A DNA stretch of 64,000 bases. Source: Echinometra lucunter. Taxonomy: Eukaryota > Echinodermata > Echinoidea > Camarodonta > Echinometridae. Of the stretch, positions 8,897 through 20,650 are shown piece by piece (positions within the stretch are counted from its first letter, which is position 1; each line of letters begins with the position of its first letter). The position numbers and the translations under genes were made by a program. Under the pieces are notes generated by a model. The model was given only the letters and a program-made list of their open reading frames with translations. It was not told where the DNA came from and made no database searches. Location: positions 9,116,408-9,180,407 of the forward strand of contig CM057162.1 in the NCBI GenBank assembly GCA_029962745.1, read 5' to 3'.

Positions 8897-11800
8897 GTGA
8901 ATGCAAATGGAGATGACAGAGAGAAAGCCAATGGAGATGAGACAGAGACTGGAGAAGAAAAGACAGATATAGCCAATAGAGTTGAGACAGAGATAGCCAA
9001 TGGAGATGATACGGGGAACGTCAATGGAGATGAGACAGAGAAAGGCAATGGAGATAAGAAAGAGAAAACCAATGGAGATGAGGCAGAGGTAGCCCATGGA
9101 GATGATACACAGATAGCCAATGAAGGTGAGACACAGATAGCCAATGGAGATGACACAGAGATAGCCAATGGAGATGAGGCAGAGATAGCCAATGGAGATG
9201 ATACAGAGATAGCCAATGGAGATGAGACAGAGATAGCCAATGGAGGTGAGACACGGATAGCCAATGGAGGTGAGACACAGATAGCCAATGGAAATGAGAC
9301 AGAGATAGCCAATGGAGATGAGACAGAGACTGGAGAAGAAAAGACAGAGATAGCCAATAGAGATGATACGGGGAACGTCAATGGAGATGAGACAGAGAAA
9401 GGCAATGGAGATAAGAAAGAGAAAACCTATGGAGATGAGGCAGAGGTAGCCCATGGAGATGATACACAGATAGCCAATGAAGGTGAGACACAGATAGCCA
9501 ATGGAGGTGAGGCACAGATAGACAACGGAGATGAGACAGAGATAGCAAATGGAGATGAGACAGAGATAGCCGGTGGAGGTGATACAGAGATAGCCAATGG
9601 AGGTGATACAGAGATAGCCAATGGAGGTGAGACACAGATAGCCAATGGAAATGAGACAGAGATAGCCAATGGAGATGAGACAGAGACAGGCAATGGAGAT
9701 GATTCAGGGAAAGCCCATGGAGATGAGACAGAGATTGGAGAAGAAAACGCTGAGAAAACCAATACAGATGAGACAGAGATAGGAGAAGAAAAGACAGAGA
9801 TAGCCAATGAAGATGAGGGAGAGAAAACCGATGGAGATGAGACAAAGATAGCCAATGGAAGTGAGACAGAGATAGCCAATGGAGATGAGGCAGTGAATGC
9901 AAATGGAGATGACAGAGAGAAAGCCAATGGAGATGAGACAGAGACTGGAGAAGAAAAGACAGGGATAGCCAATGGAGATGATACGGGGAACGTCAATGGA
10001 GATGAGACAGAGAAAGGCAATGGAGATAAGAAAGAGAAAACCAATGGAGATGAGGCAGAGGTAGCCCATGGAGATGATACACAGATAGCCAATGAAGGTG
10101 AGACACAGATAGCCAATGGAGATGACACAGAGATAGCCAATGGAGATGAGGCAGAGATAGCCAATGGAGATGATACAGAGATAGCCAATGGAGATGAGAC
10201 AGAGATAGCCAATGGAGGTGAGACACGGATAGCCAATGGAGATGAGGCAGAGATAGCCAATGGAGGTGAGACACAGATAGCCAATGGAGGTGAGGCACAG
10301 ATAGCCAATGGAGATGAGGCAGAGATAGCCAGTGGAGGTGATACAGAGTTAGCCAATGAAGGTGATACAGAGATAGCCAATGGAGGTGAGACACAGATAG
10401 CCAATGGAGGTGAGACACAGATAGCCAATGGAGATGAGACACAGATAGCCAATGGAGATGAGACAGATATAGCCAATGGAGATGAGACACACATAGCCAA
10501 TGGAGATGAGACACAGATAGCCAATGGAGATGAGACAGAGATAGCCAGTGGAGGTGATGCAGAGATAGCCAATGGAGGTGATACAGAGATAGCCAATGGA
10601 GGTGAGACACAGATAGCCAATGGAAATGAGACAGAGATAGCCAATGGAGATGAGACAGTGAGTGCAAATGGAGATGACAGAGAGAAAGCCAATGGAGATG
10701 AGACAGAGACTGGAGAAGAAAAGACAGAGATAGCCAATGGAGATGATACACAGATAGCCAAAGGAGGTGAGACACAGATAGCCAATGGAGGTGAGGCACA
10801 GATAGACAATGGAGATGAGACAGAGGTAGCAAATGGAGATGAGACAGAGATAGCCAGTGGAGGTGATACAGAGATAGCCAATGGAGGTGATACAGAGATA
10901 GCCAATGGAGGTGAGACACAGATAGCCAATGGAAATGAGACAGAGATAGCCAATGGAGATGAGACAGTGAATGCAAATGGAGATGACAGAGAGAAAGCCA
11001 GTGGAGATGAGACAGAGACTGGAGAAGAAAAGACAGAGATAGCCAATAGAGATGATACGGGGAACGTCAATGGAGATGAGACAGAGAAAGGCAATGGAGA
11101 TAAGAAAGAGAAAACCAATGGAGATGAGGCAGAGGTAGCCCATGGAGATGATACACAGATAGCCAATGAAGGTGAGACACAGATAGCCAATGGAGGTGAG
11201 GCACAGATAGACAACGGAGATGAGACAGAGATAGCAAATGGAGATGAGACAGAGATAGCCGGTGGAGGTGATACAGAGATAGCCAATGGAGGTGATACAG
11301 AGATAGCCAATGGAGGTGAGACACAGATAGTCAATGGAAATGAGACAGAGATAGCCAATGGAGATGAGACAGAGACAGGCAATGGAGATGATTCAGGGAA
11401 AGCCCATGGAGATGAGACAGAGATTGGAGAAGAAAACGCTGAGAAAACCAATACAGATGAGACAGAGATAGGAGAAGAAAAGACAGAGATAGCCAATGAA
11501 GATGAGGGAGAGAAAACCGATGGAGATGAGACAAAGATAGCCAATGGAAGTGAGACAGAGATAGCCAATGGAGATGAGGCAGTGAATGCAAATGGAGATG
11601 ACAGAGAGAAAGCCAATGGAGATGAGACAGAGACTGGAGAAGAAAAGACAGAGATAGCCAATGGAGATGATACGGGGAACGTCAATGGAGATGAGACAGA
11701 GAAAGGCAATGGAGATAAGAAAGAGAAAACCAATGGAGATGAGGCAGAGGTAGCCCATGGAGATGATACACAGATAGCCAATGAAGGTGAGACACAGATA

Positions 11801-12727
11801 GCCAATGGAGATGACACAGAGATAGCCAATGGAGATGAGGCAGAGATAGCCAATGGAGATGATACAGAGATAGCCAATGGAGATGAGACAGAGATAGCCA
11901 ATGGAGGTGAGACACGGATAGCCAATGGAGATGAGGCAGAGATAGCCAATGGAGGTGAGACACAGATAGCCAATGGAGGTGAGGCACAGATAGCCAATGG
12001 AGATGAGGCAGAGATAGCCAGTGGAGGTGATACAGAGTTAGCCAATGAAGGTGATACAGAGATAGCCAATGGAGGTGAGACACAGATAGCCAATGGAGGT
12101 GAGACACAGATAGCCAATGGAGATGAGACACAGATAGCCAATGGAGATGAGACAGATATAGCCAATGGAGATGAGACACACATAGCCAATGGAGATGAGA
12201 CACAGATAGCCAATGGAGATGAGACAGAGATAGCCAATGGAGGTGAGGCACAGATAGACAACGGAGATGAGACAGAGATAGCAAATGGAGATGAGACAGA
12301 GATAGCCGGTGGAGGTGATACAGAGATAGCCAATGGAGGTGATACAGAGATAGCCAATGGAGGTGAGACACAGATAGCCAATTTAAATGAGACAGAGATA
12401 GCCAATGGAGATGAGACAGAGACAGGCAATGGAGATGATTCAGGGAAAGCCCATGGAGATGAGACAGAGATTGGAGAAGAAAACGCTGAGAAAACCAATA
12501 CAGATGAGACAGAGATAGGAGAAGAAAAGACAGAGATAGCCAATGAAGATGAGGGAGAGAAAACCGATGGAGATGAGACAAAGATAGCCAGTGGAGATGA
12601 TACAGAGATAGCCAATAGAGTTGAGGCAGAGAAAGCCAATGGAGATGAGACAGAGATAGGAGAAAAAAAGACAGAGAAACCCGATAGAGGTGTTACAAAG
12701 AAAGAAAAAGACAGAGAAAGCCATTGA
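8897..12727 (+). CDS. Acidic 8-residue-repeat protein, main open block
   Basis: A 1,276-codon continuation of the same acidic repeat frame, after ~190 bp that begin with the nonsense codon at 8705. Units cycle through GDETEIAN, GGETQIAN, GDDTEIAN and linkers such as GEEKTEIAN and GDKKEKTNGDEAEVAHG. NET tripeptides would be N-glycosylation sequons if the protein were secreted; no signal peptide is seen. Near the end an indel shifts the frame and a TGA follows. Three minus frames are also open over the array, because the 24-bp unit has no stop in them, so ORF length alone proves nothing. The plus frame is favoured by the phase-1 acceptor and its low-hydrophobicity composition. Confidence 0.4.
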   Translation: MNANGDDREKANGDETETGEEKTDIANRVETEIANGDDTGNVNGDETEKGNGDKKEKTNGDEAEVAHGDDTQIANEGETQIANGDDTEIANGDEAEIANGDDTEIANGDETEIANGGETRIANGGETQIANGNETEIANGDETETGEEKTEIANRDDTGNVNGDETEKGNGDKKEKTYGDEAEVAHGDDTQIANEGETQIANGGEAQIDNGDETEIANGDETEIAGGGDTEIANGGDTEIANGGETQIANGNETEIANGDETETGNGDDSGKAHGDETEIGEENAEKTNTDETEIGEEKTEIANEDEGEKTDGDETKIANGSETEIANGDEAVNANGDDREKANGDETETGEEKTGIANGDDTGNVNGDETEKGNGDKKEKTNGDEAEVAHGDDTQIANEGETQIANGDDTEIANGDEAEIANGDDTEIANGDETEIANGGETRIANGDEAEIANGGETQIANGGEAQIANGDEAEIASGGDTELANEGDTEIANGGETQIANGGETQIANGDETQIANGDETDIANGDETHIANGDETQIANGDETEIASGGDAEIANGGDTEIANGGETQIANGNETEIANGDETVSANGDDREKANGDETETGEEKTEIANGDDTQIAKGGETQIANGGEAQIDNGDETEVANGDETEIASGGDTEIANGGDTEIANGGETQIANGNETEIANGDETVNANGDDREKASGDETETGEEKTEIANRDDTGNVNGDETEKGNGDKKEKTNGDEAEVAHGDDTQIANEGETQIANGGEAQIDNGDETEIANGDETEIAGGGDTEIANGGDTEIANGGETQIVNGNETEIANGDETETGNGDDSGKAHGDETEIGEENAEKTNTDETEIGEEKTEIANEDEGEKTDGDETKIANGSETEIANGDEAVNANGDDREKANGDETETGEEKTEIANGDDTGNVNGDETEKGNGDKKEKTNGDEAEVAHGDDTQIANEGETQIANGDDTEIANGDEAEIANGDDTEIANGDETEIANGGETRIANGDEAEIANGGETQIANGGEAQIANGDEAEIASGGDTELANEGDTEIANGGETQIANGGETQIANGDETQIANGDETDIANGDETHIANGDETQIANGDETEIANGGEAQIDNGDETEIANGDETEIAGGGDTEIANGGDTEIANGGETQIANLNETEIANGDETETGNGDDSGKAHGDETEIGEENAEKTNTDETEIGEEKTEIANEDEGEKTDGDETKIASGDDTEIANRVEAEKANGDETEIGEKKTEKPDRGVTKKEKDRESH

Positions 12728-13150
12728 AGATGATACAGAGTAAAACGAGGAAAAGAGAAAGCCAATGGACATAAGATGGAGAAATCCGAGGGAGATGATA
12801 CAGAGAAAGAAAGGGAAAAGACAGGAAAGCCAATGTAGATAAGAAAGAGAAAGCCAATGGAGATCATACGGAGAAAGAAGAGGAAAAGACAGTGAACGCC
12901 AATTGAAATAAGACAGAGAAAGCCATTGGAGATGATACAAAGAATGACTATGGAGATGAGACAGAGATAGCCAATTGAGATGATACAGAGAAAGCTAATG
13001 CAGATGATACAGAGAAAGGGAAGGAAAAGACAGATTAAGCAAATGAAGATAAGACAGAGTAAGCCAAAGAAGATAAGACAGAGAAAGAAGAGGAAAAGAC
13101 AAAGAAGGTCAATGTAGATAAGACAGAGAAAGCCAAAGATAAGTCAGAGA

Positions 13151-14204
13151 TAGGAAAAGAAAAAAAGGAAACATTTGAATTCTTGTTTTGGTTGAAAATA
13201 AGGGGAGCTAAAAATGTATGATATAAAATAAATGACAATTTCCCAACTCGACTTGTGACAGACCCTTCTGCAAAACAGCGTTGTTGCGTCATCACCGCTG
13301 AGTAGAGCCATCCCTCCATCTATTTAAAATCAACTGTCATATAAATGTATTTGGTTTCCTTTTATTTTTCGATTTTTACGGAAAAAATCAATGCATATAC
13401 AAAAGAAAATGCAAATGCAAAATTTATTCAGTAAAGAAGAGCACTTCAATTAATGGTCAAAAATAAAAGTTATGTGTGATATTCTCATAAGTTAAGCTGG
13501 GACTCAGTCCAGACAAGAATTTTAGTTCACACTTCAATTGAATGCTATGTTTCATCTTCCTCCTTCAATATTCATAACAAAGATAATGTATAAAAGAGTT
13601 TATTAAATTTTAGTTATTTGTCATATTATCTTTTTCTTCCCATTTCATGGCAAAATTGATTTTGGAACACTTTTCATTGCAGGATTGAAATAATCTCTAA
13701 TAATAATAAATGATAATACAAAAAAATTATTTGGCGCCTTAATACGGGCGTTTCTAAGCGCACTGTTATCTGTCTATGATTTGATGAAGGAATTGAAATC
13801 AAATACCAATACAAAAAATTATATAAGAAACCTTATATAATTTAAAATAGGCATATAAATTAATGAATACCGAAAATCAAAGTTGGTGTGCACCCCCATT
13901 GACCGACTCACAACTGGGACATTCCAGAGAATTATTTATTGAAATGGTAAGTTTTGAGCAGGGTCTTAAACTGATTCACGGAAGTGGTAAATGAGTTGGC
14001 AACAGGCATTCCATTAAAGTGTGGACTAAGTTCAGCCAGGCTTAACTTAGTACGCGCTATCGGAATACCAAGCACTGTTTTCAACATATTCAAAGAAAAC
14101 TTTCCAATTGGAATCAGTTTGTTCAAATAATATATCCAGGGCTTGCATTTAAAAAAAAAACGGTCGGCATGATGCTAGTTTTTTATAATTTACAACCATA
14201 ATAA
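13151..14204. other. AT-rich DNA, no feature recognised
   Basis: No gene or clear element. A 64-codon minus frame at 13932-14126 ends in a LINE-like pattern but is too short and weak to call. Confidence 0.4.
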
Positions 14205-14985
14205 TAAACACAACAAAAAATGTAACTCCCCCCCCCCCCCCATCCAAAATAGCATAACTTTTTAACAAAAGAAAAGTTTTGAGAAAAATAATTTGGCAAG
14301 AGTGTTTCTACACTTATTGACTAACTTCTGTGTGAAATTGAGATTGATCCGTTAAGTCATGCATGAGTGAGCAAACATTAGAGGCAAACATGTTTCAAAA
14401 GTCACAGGAGTTATTTTGGGGGTCTGTGAAACAAACCTTTGGCTTCTTCAATTGTTTTACCCCATCATGTCTATTCCTGACACTTTTCATGTTTATCGCA
14501 GTCGGATGAACACATTTTTTTTTTTTATTAGGAAAATGATGTTCAGCCCTCCTAAATCTACAAAATCCATTCATTTTGTGGAAAAACTTGCCATCAAAAA
14601 ACATGAGTCAGCACATTATGTGAAAATACGGGTCGTCGTTTTTCCGGCATTAAAGAGTAAATTTCAGCTTTTCTTGCTTCATCGGTAAAAAGTTTGTCAC
14701 TCAACCATGGCACAACCCCGAAAAACATTAACAGCACTTAAAAAAAAAACACCAGAAAAATCTGTTACACAAACCCCCCAGTATGACTCTTGTGCCATTT
14801 GAAAAGTGAATTTTTTGCGTTTCATGTCTGCTCACTCATGCTCAATCTCATGTTTTAACAAAAGTTAGTCAATAAGTGTAGGAACACTCCTGCCAAATTA
14901 TGTTCCTCAAAACATCTTTGTTAAAACGTTATTGGTATTTTGAATTAGGGGGTAGTTACTTTTTTGTTGTGTTTAGATTTCAGTA
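14205..14985. mobile_element. ~780-bp foldback element
   Basis: The segment 14205-14400 (AATAAACACAACAAAAAATG, later TTATTGACTAACTTCTGTG) is repeated as reverse complement in 14800-14985. The pairing continues inward less perfectly to a centre near 14600, so nearly the whole element is one imperfect hairpin. Short frames inside it are by-products. It is probably a non-autonomous DNA transposon; a target-site duplication was not established. Confidence 0.7.
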
Positions 14986-16640
14986 AAAGAAATTGAAAAT
15001 GTACTTCTTCGCCCCCAGCATAGGCACATTAGAAGATAAACTATTAAATAATTTAAGTAATAATTGCTCCATAACATTATTTATGTTGATCACCATTTGT
15101 ACGGGTTTCAGCTTTGAATATATGAAGAAACATAATATGCGCATATATTTTGGTGCAATATTATAGGGAAATTATGGGGAACATTGCAGTAACAGCTTTG
15201 ATCTTCCAGTCCTTAAAGATTTGAGTTGGAAGGAAGTTCACAATAGATTGAATAACTGAAGATACACCTATGATTAATTACTGTTTTAATTATTAGATAT
15301 TAGTAATTTTTAGCATGTTTAGTTGGAGAGAAAAAGAAAACTTCAAGTATCGAAGAAATAGGTTTTTTTTTTAATTACTGAAAATTACTGATATTACGAA
15401 AAGAAAGAATATTGCTACAAAATAAAGTGCATTGACACCCATTATAAAGATGGAAGCATTTTAATGTGTTAACACGCATCAATACAGCGAATTCATACAA
15501 TGGGTGTGGACTGGAGGGTCCGGATGGTTTCCGGTCGGGCCGATTGTGTATGGGTGACCGCTCTCTGCTTACAGAGAGCTGGGGGGGGGGGGGTGTCTGT
15601 TGGAAGTGTGTCGGGTTGGGGAGGGGAAGGCTAAGACCCATAGTACTCATGGGGTATTGATTGATTTGAGTGTAATTTATGTACTTATCTACATTGTATA
15701 ATGTTCTTCAACTGAAAATGAAAACTCATTTAAATATGTACTGAATTAATACAATCAAGAATGCTATAGATCAAGATATCCACTGAGAAACGTTTGCTGC
15801 TTTCGTTTGTTTGACACGTGCCATAAAGATTTTCTCCTTGCAAAATGAATGGATTGTTTTCTTTTTTATGTATCAGGCCCAAAGTGGAATTTCAATGATG
15901 ACAATTTCAAGCTTCATTTCTGGCCCTCTGAGTCATTCAGGTTCGAACATATCTCTTTGTACATTTCATTCCACTCGCTTTTCTTTTGTTTTTGTTCATA
16001 ATCATTGACTCTTGTCTAAGGAAAATGTTTCGGCATATTTTACCTATGCCACAGAGAATTACGTTTTGTTTTTTTTATTTCGAATATATAAAATGGTAGT
16101 ATCCATAAAATCAAATAATGATTTCTAGTTGTCTTGTGTATATCTCTGAGTGTGTGTGGATGTGGGTGTGTGTTCTATGGTTATTATTTTTTACTGTTAA
16201 CCGGTTAATATGATTATTATTATCCATTTGGTCATAAAAATCGGAACTCAATAATTATACAAAGTGAACAGAATGAATACAGTTTCATCTTTATAAATTA
16301 AAGAGAAAAGAAGGAAATGTGAAGCAAGGAGTAGAGGAGAAAATAGTTACCTCTGGGCCAGGGGTGACAAAAGTGAAAACCATTGGATATCCGTATAGAA
16401 AATAATTACAAAATCCCACTTACCGAATGGAAATTACGCACTCGTTACGCATTATGCATAGGCGCACAAATAACAATAACATAGGAAGTACAATGGTTAA
16501 GAAAAAAAACAACAAGACTAGGAAACTCGCCTCCTTTATTAACGGCTATTATCCATTCCCACAATCACAAAACATAATTCTTTCTCAAAAATATGTATTC
16601 TGAATCTCATGGGATAAAATTGATTCAACACAGGATGTAG
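14986..16640. other. Intergenic DNA, nothing recognised
   Basis: AT-rich, with a G homopolymer near 15582-15593. No gene, splice-site series or repeat family could be supported. Confidence 0.4.
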
Positions 16641-16642
16641 AG

Positions 16643-16900
16643 TCAGTGGCGTACCGTGGGTCAACGCGGGGGGAGGAGCACCGAGCATGGCTATACGAAG
16701 GAGCATAAAATTTTCGAAGAAATACGACAGCGAGGGAGAGAAGCAACCGAGCTGGTCATGAGGGCGCTTTTGCATTCTAAAAATTGAAATTGAAGGATCC
16801 GGTACACACTTTTGGTGGATTTTTTGGACAAAAAAAATAGGTATTCAAACTTTCAGGGGGCAACCTTCACCCTGCCCCTAGGGCCTGCTGCATGCAGCTA
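16643..16900 (+). mobile_element. Degraded hAT-type MITE
   Basis: It starts CAGTGGCGTACCGTGGG, close to the CAGGGGCGTAGACAG/CAGTGGCGTAGACAG ends of the element at 61364-62045. It has the same interior theme as the copies at 58242 and 61706: G-run, AAAATTTTCGAAGAA, then GCGCTTTTGCATT. The right terminus is not clear. Confidence 0.5.
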
Positions 16901-17029
16901 AGGCACCGAGTGGAAAAGTTTGTGCTGTTATTTCTATTATTTTTAACAAGAACGACTGTAATCTCGAACCGAGGTGTCTTTAGGGACGTGAGGGGTTTTA
17001 TTTTTTTTTTGGGGGGGGGAATGATGCAT

Positions 17030-17880
17030 CTTGGTAGATACCACCCTGTTTTTAAATTTTGCGAGAGAGCGAAGCGAGTGAGCCGAAAACTTACAACTTT
17101 ATTTGCAATAAAAGACATGTTACTTTATTATCAAAATACACTATCGGACCACTACATATAGGCCTATGATATTTCAATCAATTATCTAGTCACCTTCCTG
17201 GCAATGACTCTACTTTAGCACGTCCCTTTAGCACGTCCATAAAGAGCGAGCATATGAAACATATGAATTATTTATTTGGTCACATCATTCGCCCAATTTG
17301 TTTGCTTTAAAAACCATTAAACAAGTATATAACGAGCAAGCGCAGCAAGCGAGGAAAGTTATACTCCCTGTTTTTCATTGCAGAAGTGTTATTTCGTCAT
17401 CGAAATATAAGTATCTAAATAAACTATTCTATCCCCTCTGTGTTGAATATGAATCCGTTAAGGTTCCTCACTCACCTTCCGAAACCACTCTGTTTTTACA
17501 AGCGAGCAAATTCAGCGTCCCCCCCCCCCCCCCCCGACAAAAAAAAATATGTATGTGTATTCATTCGTCAGCAAAATACAGTAGATGTTTTGTTGTTGTT
17601 GTTGTTGTTTTTATTTTTGTGAACCTCCTCGCTGCCCAAATATTATGAAACTTTGCTAACTCGCTTTTGAAATATGATTGCCAATCCCGAAATCCTTTCA
17701 TTTCTAGCTTTTACTTGCAGGAGTAGCGAGCTAGTGAACGAACATATGGGAACTTTTTTTTTACTCCCTTCAGCCGAGCTGTCCCCTCCCCTATAATACA
17801 AAACGGTAGATGAGAGAAAAGAGCTAAAGAAAAACGAGAAAAGAGCGAGAAAGAGACGGGAGAGAACGAGCAATTTCAGT
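17030..17880. repeat. Dispersed GAGCG-rich repeat array
   Basis: Several degenerate units share TTTGGTCACATCATTCGCCC-like, AACGAGCAAGCGCAGCAAGC-like and GAGGAAA segments with the arrays at 1-300 and 56.44-57.24 kb. Poly-C and GTT microsatellites interrupt it. No coding potential is supported. Confidence 0.55.
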
Positions 17881-20430
17881 GGTTCAAAAGTAGGGGGATG
17901 GAAAAAGGAATAGAGAAGGTTGAAAAGTCAAGAATTGGAAAATTTACTATTTTCACCCTGTTTAGAGAAGAAAGAAAAGACTACAAGGAAGAAATGACAG
18001 CATAATCCTTGATGCTATATAGGCAGAGTGTCCCAAAGTCTTGGAAGGCGCTCAGGCGGAGAAAAGAAAAAGAGCCTTAGTTCTAGAGGAAAGATGACGA
18101 AATGAAAGGCTATGAGGACGAACGTCGAAGATTGATATGGATATTTACGCTAAGATATCTTAGGAAAAGACCATGGGGCGAAAAGACGCGTTCGGAACTC
18201 GAATGGAATATTGTTGACGATCATATTTCTTAAACACAGATGGCTAATTACATGGAAAGCATGTAGACCTTCTTGATGAAAGCTGAATGAGCTGAAACAG
18301 AAAAAAAATCAAATCAAATCGAATCATGAAAGCAGTTCCTCCTTCTGTATAATGTTTGTTATGCCATCGTGGCTGACACATTTCCGTAATCATTGTAAAT
18401 ATTTGTTATATGATTCCCTATTTTTTCATCATCTTGTGCGATTCGAGAGATAATGGGTATCTGAATTTTATGTTCCGAATTCCTGGTTTAAGTCGAGTCA
18501 TTTTAATAGATTTGAAAAAAAGAAGAAAATGCTCCTTCAATCTATACATTTTTTTGGAAAACAACACCAACATATAGCTGACGATGAAAAGGAGAGAAAG
18601 GGTTTCAAATAGGATACATGACAACTCTCAACCATTTCTGCTATCAAACACGGGTGGTGCTTCATGGAGCAGGGGGCTGCCCCCTCCCTCACCTATGATT
18701 TTTTTTTCAACTGATACAAATGAAGAAGGAAGAGAAGAATATGGGGAAGAGTATGGGTAAGAAAGGACAGGGTGGTGCAACTATATCATTGCCCTATTTG
18801 TTCAGTTTAACAGTATATTAACTCACCCGTCGATCATCTTCCACCTCCAACCCCATATCGAAATACCAAGGCAAATATTGCAGCAGCCAGCATATGCCGT
18901 AAAATGTGTTTTTTTAATAAGAAATTCTCAGGAACGAAGAGAGAGGACATTGGATTGAGGGATCATTGTACGTTAACAATGTTCTCCCCCCCCCCCCCCC
19001 ATTCATTTTCTTCTCTCATCCTGCATTGCACCAGCTACTCGACAGCTTTCGTTATTCAAGCAAAGCACATGAATAAGTAAAGACATAAAAATCTGGTTTG
19101 AAATTTAAAATACAGGTTGATAGGATTATGCCTTTAATCTATTTCAGTCTGTGCCATCATTACAAGGAACTGTCATGTCGAAGAAGCGAAATATACAGTC
19201 CTGGGAAAAATTTGGTCCCTGGCAGAAGCCCAAGTCACAAAGCTTCTATTCAGTCCTTTAATCTTATCTTATCTTATCTTATCTTATCTTATCTTATCCC
19301 GTCTACCATATCTACTCCAGAATGATTTTTTTTTTTTTTTTTTTGTATGCTGTCATGACAGGCTTTGGTCAGGTCTTGACTCATCCATTTCAAATCATGA
19401 TTATGGGCGAAATCTTGTTCCAAGCCTTCTATTTGACGGTTTATGCAGTTAAGAGCTGAAAATTCCAGCATTTTACGTCGAATTTAGCCCATTGGTAGAG
19501 GTGGATTTGTACACAAACAAATGGAGAATGCATTCGTGGGGTGGCTTTGAAGTGGCAATGTGACGGTTGGGCAGCTTCACAAATTCCAGCCACTAAGATA
19601 TCCATATATTTTTCATACAGATCAGTCTTTCAAAAATGATATTGAAATGTCCTTCAATTAAATTTCACAATACTTTGTACCAAGGGATTACATTCCGTTT
19701 TATATGGACACCATTTTTCCCCCTTGGATAAAGAAGAGTGACGAAGATGAAGCGAATGGAAGTTTTGCTGTTGCTCTTGGAAAAAGGAAAGCCGAGGCGG
19801 TAGGTATATTCCTCTTATTATTACTGAAGACATGTGTAATTCATTGACTCATCATTCGTCAATGAAGACTTTTTGGAAGGTATATCATGTATTCTCTTGA
19901 AATCACTATCTGTGATGACTTAATAGCCACCTGAAGCATTATAAAGGGCATAGTACAAGGACACTCCACGTACTGATACAGTGCCATTGCGAAAATTTCA
20001 AGAATCCGTATGCTTTTCAAACGAACCTTGGCCTTGACATACTGTCAGAAGATCTAGTTAATTATTTACATTTATGAACCGCAAGCGGTCTTAAGAGGTT
20101 CAGGTTCTCTTTTCAGATATCACAGAGGGTAAGATATTTCTAGATTAGATTTCTGGTACGAAATATTCACAGTGCCACAACATACCAGGTAGAATTCATT
20201 TTATGAAAATTAATTAAAGGATAGAAGATGGAAAGTGAAGGGGAGTAGAATGTTGAATTTTCATGACATCCTGTGTGGAGTAATAATCAAATACTGGTTA
20301 CATGATGAATCATTATTTTATTGCTGTAAATTTACTTCCATGAGGCCCTGACATTCACAAAATTCATTGAAGAAGTTTTTTTTTCTTCATTCGTGCAAGA
20401 AAGCTTTCACTTCGCCACCGCCGTACACAT
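17881..20430. other. Intergenic DNA with simple repeats
   Basis: No gene recognised. It includes a TCTTA pentamer run (about 19261-19298), a poly-T run (19327-19344) and a poly-C run near 18987. An isolated exon-like stretch near 19736-19799 followed by GTAGGT has no partner exons. Confidence 0.4.
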
Positions 20431-20650
20431 TTTTGTATTTATTCATTTTATTTTTATTTATTTATTTATTTTTTTATAAACACACTTGCAAACGTCGGTA
20501 TAACATGCCGGTAACACGATATCAACAATGTGGATAAATAGCCTTGCTCAAGGGTATAAGTACCTTACCGGGGATCGAATCCACGATCTTCGCCTTCGAA
20601 TTACACCACTCGACAAAGACGTCTCCACTTAACCTTCCACACGCACACAA
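20430..20650 (-). mobile_element. tRNA-derived SINE copy
   Basis: The reverse complement shows an A-box-like GTCGAGTGGTG and a B-box-like GGATTCGATCCC, followed by TACCTTATACCCTTG and an A/T-rich tail (20432-20476). The same family is at ~31985-32172. RNA polymerase III promoters of this kind drive SINE transcription. The copy is degenerate and is not a functional tRNA. Confidence 0.6.

Larger units (their letters stand above)
7673..13150 (+). repeat. 24-bp minisatellite array, 5.5 kb
   Basis: The consensus unit is about ACAGAGATAGCCAATGGAGA plus TGAG, with variants (GGTGAG, GATACA, GAAATG). Shorter GGAGAAGAAAAG blocks interrupt it. A marker GATACGGGGAACGTCAATGG recurs at 8651, 9008, 9365, 9980, 11054 and 11669. 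The spacings 357, 357, 615, 1074 and 615 show higher-order organisation. From ~12.7 kb to 13.15 kb the units decay with indels and stops. Spacings are multiples of three, so the plus frame survives the expansions. Confidence 0.9.

Noticed and set aside
9427..12867. Long minus-strand frames over the 24-bp array (1,146, 581, 374, 327, 299 codons)
   Set aside because: They are automatic: the 24-bp unit has no stop in these frames. The products are monotonous Ser/Pro/Leu, His/Leu/Trp or Ile/Gly/Tyr/Leu repeats without splice support.
7020..13150. CRISPR-like array
   Set aside because: The 24-bp units are contiguous without unique spacers, in a eukaryotic intron-bearing sequence.
13932..14126. 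LINE ORF2 C-terminal relic
   Set aside because: The FTTSVNQFKTLLKTYHF ending is suggestive, but the LWN-type motif is missing and no tail follows.
14395..14688. Overlapping 69- and 90-codon frames
   Set aside because: They lie on both strands inside the self-complementary foldback element; the openness is incidental.
19736..19799. Possible exon ending in GCG|GTAGGT
   Set aside because: A single open stretch with a donor but no partner exon, no domain and no phase context.
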